From contig RSEH01000329.1 of the NCBI GenBank assembly GCA_006503475.1, forward strand, positions 1 through 45,674: a stretch of DNA of 45,674 nt, written 5' to 3'. This DNA comes from Stentor roeselii (lineage: Eukaryota > Ciliophora > Heterotrichea > Heterotrichida > Stentoridae). Positions 36,607 to 45,674 of this stretch are shown one piece after another. The stretch's first letter is position 1, and each line of letters begins with the position of its first letter. Under the pieces are notes generated by a model, which saw nothing but the letters and a program-made list of their open reading frames with translations, was not told the DNA's origin and did no database searches. Both the position numbers and the translations under genes were made by a program.

Positions 36607-39260
36607 AAAAATATAGAGTTTGTAAGTCGAATTGAACATCTTGAGTGATTCGATCTTTAGTTACTTTGATTCTTCTAATTAGATTAAAATTTTCTTGTTT
36701 ATGGTCAAGTTTTTTAGCATTGAATTCGTTAGTTGACTTTAAATTCTCGACTGACTTGATGTCTGGGTATTTCAATTAACCTAGATTAGGACTATGAAAA
36801 TATAATAACTACCTATATATCGAATATTAGTGAATAAGAGAGTCATTAAATTATATGTGTGATTACTTAGCTAATTTAATTTGCTAGGGTATCCGATTCA
36901 TAAAGAATACATTATTATAATTATAATCATTGCATAAATTATATGTCCCAAAAATATTTATACTAAGGTGGTTTATAATTATATACACAGAATTAGTGTG
37001 TAATTATTTTCACTATCTCTTATCTTTTTCTATTTGAATAAAGTATCATTTCACTTCAATGCTACTTTTTTTTTTAACTTTCTCTAATTTATCATCATTA
37101 TATATGCAGGGCCTTTAAGTTGGATTCTGATTAGCTTAATCTTATAAAGCTAATCTACGACGAGTTCTAATTTATTCTTTTATTCATTATTATTATGATA
37201 TAACAATGAAATTCAGTAATTTTAAATTCATATTTACAATCATTTTATTTTCGTGCTCATAACACTAGTTTTATTATTGAATCCTGATAGAATACCACAA
37301 ATATTATATGGTATAACATAATTATATTATATGTGGACAGGAAAATAAAAAAAAAAGTTACAGTTAATATGAAATATAGATTACTAAGATATTATAACAA
37401 GATTATATAGTAACAATTTATATATAATGCCTAAGTCAATAATTTATCATTATACCCATACTATTAAAACTAAAGGTGGGCAATTGTGATGAGTAACTGA
37501 GGACGATTACCTTGTATTGTAATTATGAATTTTTGAAAAATATATTTTCAAAAATTAATGGCTTACATTTAACACTTTTATCTAATAGAAATAGCAATAG
37601 AATGTAATAGAAATAGCAATAGAATGTAATAGAAATAGCTTTACAAGAAATATGAATAAATCTAGAATATCAATAAAGATTTCACTCAAGAGCAAACCGA
37701 AAATATATTATCTAAAATACTTTATAACAACATACTATATCAAAAGATAAGCTACATTTACTAATCCTAATACATAAATAAACAACAATATACATCATTT
37801 TCTATAATGCTTCATCGAAATCTTGAAGATAATCGAATAGAGAATGCAATTATAAAACTTGAAAACAATATAATTATTCCAAATATCAACAGAAATCTAA
37901 TGATACAAAATCATCATCATTTATTACTTCTATAAAATTTTTCAAAAAAAGCAAGAACTAAAAGTTATAACTTAAAAAAATAAGATATTTTATTAAAAGA
38001 GAAAATACCATGGTCAAATGTTAAAGTTCAGCATAAAAAGTTATATAAATTATTAACTATAAGCAAGAAACAGAAAAAATACGAGAATGCGGCATAGTAA
38101 AATAAATTTCGCGTTTTCAATACAGGCAGGATGCTGAGAGAGTAAACTCAAAATTATGCTATAGACGATGCTACTAATGAATTTAAATTTGCTGTTACAG
38201 AAACGACCAGACTAAGATAAGTGTTTTATCTTATATTATTATAAGCAGTAACAGCAAGATACTCAATAGAAGATTGCTATAGCCTAGATGAAATCATAAA
38301 TTGTTTACTTCTGATATTATTAGAATTTGATTATAGTATTGCATCTTGAATAAAAAATAATACAAGGATTATTGCAGAATTATGAAATGATTATAAGGAA
38401 AGGGTGAAAGTATGCATTATGATATATCAAACATTAAAATTGAAGATTAAAAAATGAATTGCATTTATGTGTAATCTAGTTATGCTATTTTTATTAAGAT
38501 AAATGAAATAGAATCAAGAAAGAATAAAAAAGTTGAAGAATAGAATGAGGATTATAAGAGAAAAACAAAGTCTTAGATCATCCCACATATCATAAAATCA
38601 TGTTTGAATATTTATTACCTTTAAAAAAAATAAGGTATTAAAATAATTAACTCATATTAATCAATCGAATCACCAGTTTTTCCATCGAATTATCACAATT
38701 TTCTGTCGAATAAAACAAAATTCTACGTTTTATCAATAAATTATAGCTTTTCTAGTTAAATAGAACAAATTCACTACTTCCTTATAATCTTCCAGCTTTT
38801 ATTTGAAAATAAGATATTCAATTTTCTTATATCATCATTTATACATGATTCATTTTTTATCCGATACATTATGGAAATCTTTTAATCATCCTAAAGCTTA
38901 CTTGATATTTTGCAAAAAGGGTATTTGTTTTTTGGTGAATTTGATAATACTTTCTATCAAATGATCCCTATATAAAAAAAAATATTCACTATTAAGAAAA
39001 TATTTGTTTAGTTGAAGATTTTATTTATTACTTTATTTTAATGAAGGAGTTAGAATAAACTATTAGATGATAATGTGAGTGAAGTTGAATGACATATTTG
39101 CATCAACTTTGCAACTAGAGAGAAATTTGTAGTTAGTCATATTTATACAAATTATATAAAGGGTATTAATAAGGAATAATCACGTTTAAGATAATTAAAC
39201 AAAAAATTTAGCATAAATTTTTATTACTATTCCATTTCAATTATTTAATATCTAATGTGA
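36607..39260. other. Gene desert, 2.65 kb, with simple repeats and a possible relic
   Basis: Very AT-rich. It contains the 22-bp repeat at 37583-37639. A stop-interrupted plus-strand frame at 38011-38349 has some coding-like text (AIDDATNEFKFAVTETTR). No intact gene seen. Confidence 0.35.
37583..37639 (+). repeat. 22-bp tandem repeat, about 2.6 copies
   Basis: Unit TAATAGAAATAGCAATAGAATG (given here as positions 37583-37604), repeated without change at 37605-37626 and partly at 37627-37639. Confidence 0.85.
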
Positions 39261-40207
39261 TTAATAAATTTTTTTTACTGAATTAGGTCTACTACATTTG
39301 GATGGAATCTCATTTTCTGTCCTATTAAACCTATTATCTTTTATTGGTTCATTAAACTTACCATAGGATTGATTTTTGGGAATTGGTAAATCTTTTCCAA
39401 TAGGACTCTTATTAGGATACCGATGATAATATGAGTATTTTTCGATTTTATCGTTTGTTTTATTGAATCCTTGATTATGCTTGAATCCTTGATTATGCTT
39501 AGCTTGATTATTGAAAATTTTAGTTTCCTCATGTTTTGAATTTATTTCAATCATAGAATCTAATACTTGTTCTTCTTCTTTTTTTTTCATTTCTGTTTTA
39601 ATTTGTTCTTCTTTGATAAATTTATCCTCATTATTAATAGGGTAGGCCGATTTTCTAAGCTGATATGCTGTACTATTTTCTTTATGAGAAAATAAAGTGT
39701 TTGTTAAAGTAATATTAAAATTATTTGGGTTTTGATTATTTTCATTTGGTTTTTTTTTCTTATTTATGATCGGAGATTCGTACGAAAAACCCTGTGAAAA
39801 AATGGAATCGATTTTTTCTAGAGATTGAGCATCAACAAAAGAAATATCGATCTTATCGATCATTTCGGTTATCCTATTTATTCCAGATAAATCATCAATT
39901 TTTTTTTTGTTTTTTTGAAGGTAGCTGTTAATCTTTCAAGCAATTCCTTTGTCTTTTTCCTGATTCTTTCAATAATTATTAGATTATTGGTATTTATTTT
40001 ATTTATTATTTCAGTTCTCTTTTTTTCTAACTTTGTATAGGAATCTTTTAATATTTTATCAAACTCGAGTGTATCTATATATAAACTATCATCATCACTA
40101 TCGCTTCTATTTTCAAAGTGTTGAGCACAGTAACTCATATTCAAGTGTTTTTTATTGAATTTTATTGGACTTTCTGTGCAGGTTCTATTTAAACACTTTG
40201 ATGTCAT
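39261..40207 (-). pseudogene. Zinc-finger/coiled-coil family gene, member 4, frameshifted
   Basis: ATG at 40207 begins C5-x4-C10...C27-x2-H30 (YCAQHF), SDDDSLYIDTLEFDKIL, NLIIIERIRKKTKELLERL, closely like members 2 and 3. After a run of ten A (plus-strand T, 39899-39908) the frame is lost and stops at 39878. Reading one base over continues the family sequence (IDDLSGINRITEMIDKIDI, then LEKIDSIF) to the stop at 39261. A single missing base in the homopolymer explains it. It could be a real frameshift, so a pseudogene, or a sequencing error in the A run. The C-terminus is Lys/Asn-rich with a duplicated HNQGFK. Confidence 0.75.
39463..39498 (-). repeat. 18-bp tandem duplication inside member 4
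   Basis: TTGAATCCTTGATTATGC twice in a row on the plus strand, giving two HNQGFK units in the protein. It is perfect and therefore recent. Confidence 0.85.
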
Positions 40208-40277
40208 TTTTTATAATGTATATTCAAAAAGAATACATTAGTTAATTCTTTAAAATATGGCATAATATAGAATAAAT
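40208..40277 (-). promoter_or_regulatory. Conserved upstream segment of member 4
   Basis: The start box is degraded (TTATAAAAAATGAC), but the distal box ATATAGAATAAAT is kept at 40265-40277, at the same distance as in members 1-3. Confidence 0.45.
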
Positions 40278-42433
40278 TAAAATTAAAGTAGTTTGAAAAT
40301 TAAGACTTCATATAAAGAAATGTATCAAGTTTATTAATAATGCTCTCATCTTTCGAATGTAGGGATCTCAATGATAATCTGTCAAAAGAAGAACGAAAGG
40401 ATTTCAAATAAAGAAAATATCATAAATAACAATTAAAGGAATAAAAACAGTGAAATAAAGATTATAAACTTTTATCCTTATCTATTATAAGGAATTTGAA
40501 GGACTTAATAGAAAAACTACTATTTAGATAGAAAATAGAAATATAATTATACCTTATTTATGAATCTTAAGTTTGCGCAAATGCAAAGATTCTAATTTTC
40601 ACTATCTTTAAAATCATAAATTATAATTTTTATCACTTGAGAATTGCAAGATTAAATGAAAGATAAGGTACTGTGCATGGAGATAAAGAAAATTATGAAA
40701 TCAATCTAAATTATTCATTCATTTAACTGATTCTTAATTGTAAAATAAGTTTAATTATCTGAACAAGATCCCATTGTTTGCAAAATCAGTTCCTCATACA
40801 AATTAAATATTTCCTCTAAATCTTTTATTATATCTTAGAATCCAATCACTCTTAAAAGCCAAATAACTTGAAAGAAATCAATTTCTCTGCCTATTAATCA
40901 TCTCTAAGCCCTATTTAAGACAAATTTCTTTTAAAATAATTCTAAAAATTTAAAGGCTATTTAAGACAAACTAATTCAATTTAATCATCATCTTTATTCA
41001 AAGACTTGACCTCGATGTAGATAAAAAATAAGAATAAGTGTGAATGAGTAAATCAAGGTTAAAGTTTAATACAAATATTATAAAAATGTATGGGAAGGAG
41101 TTTTTGAAAAGCTATAGTTGTAGGAATTACTTTTATCGCAAATAATCCATCTTTGTTGAAAGAGCATCATTAAATCGAGTAGAAAACTCTAGTGCTCTAG
41201 ACCTGTAGAGGACTTAGATCTGGAAAAATTAATGGGTTCATCGAAAGAGGAAAAAAAATCTTGTAGGCGGAATTGGAATATTATAACAAATACTCTTTGA
41301 AAAAACTAGGAAAAGCATTAAACTTTTTCACTAGAATCAGAAATGACATGAAGTACGGGAGATAATATGAAGAATAAACGAATTCTCCAAGATTAGACAG
41401 AATGAGTGTAGTTCTCCTTCAATAATTATTCATAGACTATAAAAACCTTGATCTTTCTATATTTATGTCCTCTCTAGAGTCACAAACCTCAAAACTTAAC
41501 CAAATTATCAGAAAATTTCTATTGTCTACATATTATAAAGAATGGAGAAACTACTTTACTGAAAAGGCAGTTGGATATGATTATAGAGGAATTTAAAGAA
41601 ATAATTAAGTTTTTTTGAGTGTTTTCCTGAGATCTCAGTCATCTTGGAGTTTAAAGTCATTATGCGACTTATAGAAAAGGCCAAGAACTCGTTAAAGTTC
41701 TGGAAAACATTGATAAATAAATCTACTAAAATTAAGGGCATCTGAAAATCCTAAAAAACTTCGACCCTGCAACTTTTAGATGGAATTTAAGGTTATCTGA
41801 GATAATGCGAAATAATTTTATGAATGACTTGACCTACTATCATCTTGAATTTGTAATTTATGAAATGATTAAGGATAATTTAAATGATTAAGGATCATTT
41901 AAAGGATTCTCAGTAAAAATTTTAATGACATTAATAAACTTAATTAGGAAGAAAAATATTTTTTTTTTATTCTGCATAGTGTGGTTGAAAAAAGAATTTC
42001 ATAAGAATATGTCTTTGATATTGTTGAAGAGTTTTTAAAGTTAAGTAATCATCAAAAATTTATAAGACAAAATTTTGCAGTTTTTAACAGTTCTTAAAAA
42101 TAATAGCGATAATAAGTAACTGAAAGAGCAAAAGAAATTTTTGAATAAAGGAATCAAATTTAACAATAAAAGAGTAAAAATTATACAGATTAAAGAAATG
42201 AAAAAAATTATAAGATAATAAATAGTAAAACCTTAAATATTGATAAGAATATTTAACAACAAATAAAGAGATAAATACTTTGAAAATATTCATAAAATAC
42301 TAAAAGAAAAGTGCTTATAATATATTGCAAGACTCTAAAATGATGATTATATCAATTTTTTATGAAATAATCAAAAGTTTATGAAATTTTCATAGATCTC
42401 AGAGTGATTTTCATTTCTTCAAAGTTTTCAGAT
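40278..42433. other. Gene desert, 2.2 kb
   Basis: No intact gene. Plus-strand text around 41170-41760 is less AT-rich and faintly coding-like but full of stops; it may be a relic I cannot identify. A small 19-bp direct repeat (AAATGATTAAGGATNATTT) lies at 41863-41900. Confidence 0.35.
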
Positions 42434-42663
42434 GAAAAGGCAGAAAAAAAAATTGAGATATACAAGAAATATCTTTAATGCCTTTTATCAACCAACAGTT
42501 GGATTATAATTTAATATAAAAATAGAGTCTATTAAGGAATTCAAATAAAATATGAGATAATATTTCAAATTTAGTTCGATTTTACTGCACTGTTGTTTAT
42601 TGTTAAAGTTTGCAAGATTATTTGAAAAATGCATATTATCATCATGCTTTTGACAAGGATTAT
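42434..42663 (+). pseudogene. Decayed copy of the Rab-like gene, including its intron
   Basis: It aligns with 33200-33445: GATATACAAGAAATATCTT, ATAAAAATAGAGTCTATTA, ATATTTCAAATTTAGTTCGA and CTTTTGACAAGGA are shared. Stops and small indels break the frame throughout. The intron copy (42559-42573) has its donor changed from GT to AT. The P-loop part and the C-terminal third are missing. Confidence 0.75.
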
Positions 42664-42989
42664 TTATCAATAATTTAGATTGAAAATCATTAAATCCCTA
42701 GAAAATTAGGTATTGTAAGTGTTTGAAAATTTATTATTGAATATTTGAGTTATGCATTTTAAATTGAATATAACTTTTAAAATTCAGTGACTAATTAAAG
42801 ATGAATTTCCATATTATATACATTACAAAGCATCAAATTTGTTTACTAATAAATAATACTAATAGTTTCAAACACATGTTATTTAATAAATCAATTAAAA
42901 TAATTTATCAAATATTACATCAACTGATATATGGATGATTCTTCATAAGATTTATCATGATCTTCTATTATTATCATTAAAAAAGCAAA
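42664..42989. other. AT-rich spacer
   Basis: It lies between the Rab relic and the inverted copy of the Rab upstream region. Nothing else recognised. Confidence 0.35.
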
Positions 42990-43200
42990 TAACTCTTAAA
43001 ACTTTACACCTTTGTCATTTAACCAATACTCTAAAAATGTTCTATAAATTAAAAAGGTTTATTCAAAAGAACTAATACTCAATCTGATTGAAGGATTATA
43101 TTTAAATTGTGAAATATAATTAGATTTCATAAACATTACAATCTCTGCATGATAATTACTTATTTTCATCCTTGTTCTATAAACCAGACCACAGTCTTGC
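42990..43200 (-). repeat. Inverted copy of the Rab-like gene's upstream region
   Basis: The reverse complement matches 32935-33150 in order: ATGCAGAGATTGTAAT, ATTATATTTCAC, CTTCAATCAGAT, and AAAGTTTTA...GAGTTA. The match stops about where the Rab start codon would be, so the coding part is absent on this strand here. Confidence 0.6.
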
Positions 43201-44014
43201 CAGCTTTAAACTAAATCTGTGAATACAAGATTTTCAGATGCACTTCAAACTATTTAATTAAAAACTTTTAAATCACTTCTCCCCTCATTGGTATTGATAT
43301 TCGATTAAGCATTTTTATGACAATATTTCTATTATCATACATTCAGGAAGCGAAAATCTTGCATCATTTATTGAATAGCTCTAGACTTGCATATCAGTAG
43401 CATGTTTTATCTTCTTTATGCATACTTGAACCAGCTACTCACAATAATTAGGCAACGGCTTTTGGCATTCTTTTATTTTTTGGCTAAGGAATCATTAATT
43501 TTGGTATCTATTCGTAAAAAATCCAAACTCTTTCTTTGAAGGCTTAAAACTTACTCTTATACTCAGGAAGCCATCTTATAGTAAAACTATCTTCAAGAGT
43601 TTGATATCTCGAAACATTTTCATTAATCTACTTCCATGAATATAGTTGAAACTTAAATATAACAGAGAAGTTGCCTTATGTACAGAAAATATTGAGAACT
43701 TGAAATTCTGAACATTTGATAATTACTCTCTTTTCTGCAAGTTATTAGATTTAAATCTTTAAAAGGTATTAGAATGAGGTCAAAATTTAACCTGATATTA
43801 TATTGCTATTTCTGGTGTTTTCTAAGACATTATCGTGATAGATTTTATAGTATCTACGATTTTTTTATTAAGAGTAAATTTTCTAAACTATCTTCTTTGT
43901 TCATAAAAATTTTAAATTATATGGAGAATTTTTCAAGTTCGATAATAATTATAAAGTGATAGTATTTTCCTTCAATAAATTATTAGACTAAATTAAGTTA
44001 ATTATCTAAATTTA
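43201..44014. other. AT-rich spacer with possible minus-strand relic
   Basis: Minus-strand text at roughly 43390-43580 has a few coding-like words (SLQRKSLDFLRIDTK, RCLIIVSSWFKYA) between stops. No intact gene. Confidence 0.3.
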
Positions 44015-45325
44015 TTAATTAATATATCTGATAAATCCTCCATAAAGCTCCTCACAATTAAATCTGAATATTTTAGAGTCATCAACTAAAAAGAATGCAT
44101 ATTTTCCATGATAGCAAGGCTTACTACTAACAATTCCTAAAGATATAGAGCTTGGTTGTTTTTTCCAGATTTTTGTATATCTGTAATTTTCACATTCGTA
44201 AACTGAGCTATCATTAATGAAAAAAACTTTGCCTTTATAGAAAATAAGAATATTTTTCTGAGAGATGCTTTCACCGATATTGATTCCACGATATTGATTT
44301 TTCCATATGTTATAAAGATTAAGAGATCCTAAGTATCCAGAAATTAAAATTTTTTGAGATAGAAGTAATGTTGAGATGTAGTGCGCTTTTGATGGCAAAG
44401 GGTCGATAGAAATCCATTTTAAGTTCCCTAAATCAAAAAATCTTGAGTCAGAAATAGCATTATTGTAATATCCTCCAAAAATATAAATTCTATTATTGAA
44501 ATACTCACATGAGGATTGCTTAGCAATCACTCCTGAAGGTAAGTCTATAACTGAACAGTTAAATATATTAATTAAATTTGATATACCTTTGTTGTAATGA
44601 AAAATATTTTCTCTATTAATTTTACAAATAGAAGAAGAAGAACTATCACCTTTTAATGAATTTATTTCGATATAATTAATGGATTCATTCTGAGGGTTAA
44701 ATCTATATAATATTTTTGTGCTTTTCTTAAAAAATATCAGCTCATTTTCACCGAAATTATTGCTTTCATCGAAATTAATTTTTAGTATTTTATTTAATAA
44801 ATCAGATTGTTCATTACAATTTACTTTAAAATCTTCTTCTAAGCTTTTGATTTTAAATGATTTTATTGAATTTGTAATTAAGACTCTAATATCGTTAATC
44901 CCATAATTTTCCTTATAATAAAGCTCCCAGGAACGCTTCCAGGAAATCTCTTGGTGAAATAATTCAGAAATTATAATTCTTTGATGCTTTGTGATTTCCT
45001 TTATATTTTGAAATAGTAATCTATTCAATTCATTCAAATATTTTATCATTTTATTATAGATCATTATAATATTTTCTGCATTCTTTGAAACCTTTGTTCT
45101 TAACTCTATATTTCGGTTAATTATTTGTTTGAGTAAATTGATTGAATCGTTTTTAGATATGTCTTTTATATTTTTATAGATATTCAGTAGTGTGTGTATG
45201 CTTGATACATCCTGATTGATATGAATTCCTGCATGCTCTTCACATATATATTCAGACTGCCCCTTACAAAAACAAAACACAATAGGTTTTTTGTCACAAG
45301 TTTCAATAAAACATTGAAATTTCAT
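44015..45325 (-). CDS. B-box-like zinc finger, coiled coil and kelch-like repeat protein
   Basis: 436 aa. The N-terminus MKFQCFIETC...FCFCKGQSEYICEEHAGIH gives C5-x4-C10, C18/C20 and C28-x2-H31, matching the Cys/His spacing of the smaller family members and B-box-like overall. Residues of about 45-120 are helical (LLKQIINRNIELRTKVSK, YLNELNRLLFQNIKE). From about 200 on, kelch-type blades appear: CEYFNNRIYIFGGYYNNAI followed by RFFDLGNLKWISIDPLPSK, ILISGYLGSLNLYNIW, VFFINDSSVYEC and FFLVDDSKIFRF. By family this is a protein-interaction scaffold. It ties the short zinc-finger family to the kelch protein at 18087-19304. The start is at ATG 45325 (CTAATAAATATG). Confidence 0.75.
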   Translation of the reverse strand: MKFQCFIETCDKKPIVFCFCKGQSEYICEEHAGIHINQDVSSIHTLLNIYKNIKDISKNDSINLLKQIINRNIELRTKVSKNAENIIMIYNKMIKYLNELNRLLFQNIKEITKHQRIIISELFHQEISWKRSWELYYKENYGINDIRVLITNSIKSFKIKSLEEDFKVNCNEQSDLLNKILKINFDESNNFGENELIFFKKSTKILYRFNPQNESINYIEINSLKGDSSSSSICKINRENIFHYNKGISNLINIFNCSVIDLPSGVIAKQSSCEYFNNRIYIFGGYYNNAISDSRFFDLGNLKWISIDPLPSKAHYISTLLLSQKILISGYLGSLNLYNIWKNQYRGINIGESISQKNILIFYKGKVFFINDSSVYECENYRYTKIWKKQPSSISLGIVSSKPCYHGKYAFFLVDDSKIFRFNCEELYGGFIRYIN

Positions 45326-45674
45326 ATTTATTAGATCAAATTATTCAATTTCTAATAGAAATTCTATGTGTCTACATTTATTTAAATCATAAAGGAGTTC
45401 AGAATCTTTATAAAACACTTTGATTATAATTTTTTGAATCGAATCCATTTACTAATTCTTCAGATTTTCAAATTTTATCAAAATTTTCAGTATGTTTATT
45501 TTTGACTCTTTTTCAATTACTTTTCAATCAATTCGCGGTAAAATTAGCTTCATATGTTTTTTAGGTTCTTTCTATTTATTTAAAGAATAGGAAAATGTAT
45601 TCCCAGGCTACCAACTGTATACTTATGCATAATCACCCTTTAAGTTTGCTCTAGTTACGAGAAGGGATTGATTA
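45326..45674. other. AT-rich spacer to window end
   Basis: No gene recognised. A small palindrome AATTTCTATTAGAAATT lies about 20-40 bp upstream of the B-box/kelch start. Confidence 0.35.

Noticed and set aside
36575-36775. Open minus-strand stretch of 66 codons just upstream of member 3
   Set aside because: No ATG, a stop directly upstream, and it overlaps the conserved upstream box; it may be a relic but cannot be called a gene.
41556-41741. Short minus-strand open frame in the 40-42 kb desert
   Set aside because: No domain, start box or neighbour support; the length is expected by chance or as a shadow of a plus-strand relic.
44718-44906. Plus-strand open frame inside the B-box/kelch gene
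   Set aside because: It is an antisense shadow of a well-supported minus-strand gene, like the other short frames opposite long genes.
1-45674. tRNA, rRNA, CRISPR arrays or telomeres
   Set aside because: I looked for B-box-like GGTTCRANNCC words, rRNA-like GC-rich stretches and regular spacer arrays and saw none.

Overview
The window looks like macronuclear DNA of a heterotrich ciliate, most probably Stentor or a close relative. It is AT-rich. Long reading frames end at TAA, TAG and TGA with no sign of stop-codon reassignment. Genes lie on both strands with almost no space between them. Two introns could be recognised, both exactly 15 nt (GTATT...TAG), which is the hallmark intron length of Stentor-type heterotrichs. 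The protein families (DRC3 cilium protein, CDPK, chitin synthase, ankyrin-bromodomain protein, B-box/kelch-like proteins) also fit a ciliate. The species call is inference.

Left half (1-19.3 kb): a dense housekeeping block. In order: a 5'-truncated RBR-type E3 ubiquitin ligase; a chitin synthase; an unknown basic coiled-coil protein; dynein regulatory complex subunit 3; an ankyrin-bromodomain protein; a DUSP-domain protein starting 10 bp away from it in the opposite direction; a DHHC palmitoyltransferase whose ATG directly follows the DUSP gene's stop; an unknown basic protein; an Amt/Rh-like transporter that has lost both pore histidines; two unknown coiled-coil or basic proteins overlapping by one base; a two-finger C2H2 protein; a CDPK preceded by seven ~35-bp repeats that are decayed copies of its own start region; a catalytically dead dual-specificity phosphatase (Cys to Ser); and a kelch-like protein.

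Right half (19.3-45.7 kb): gene-poor and much more AT-rich. It holds a dispersed set of minus-strand genes encoding short Cys/His zinc-finger plus coiled-coil proteins. Three copies are intact (21613-22824, 29078-30055, 35399-36544). One is frameshifted in a poly-A run (39261-40207), one carries an in-frame TAA (27308-28282), and two are more distant relatives, one with a kelch-like C-terminus (20351-21178, 44015-45325). The only clear plus-strand genes here are an AMP deaminase (25169-27292) and an atypical Rab-like GTPase with a 15-nt intron (33156-33701). A decayed Rab copy lies at 42.4-42.7 kb, with an inverted copy of the Rab upstream region beside it. The spacers hold other relics and simple repeats. 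Overall the right half looks like a birth-and-death arena for a lineage-specific gene family.

Across the left half and the AMP deaminase gene, base composition switches abruptly between A+C-rich and G+T-rich blocks of a few hundred bases that ignore gene boundaries, including a 176-nt stretch without a single G. I know of no standard explanation for this.
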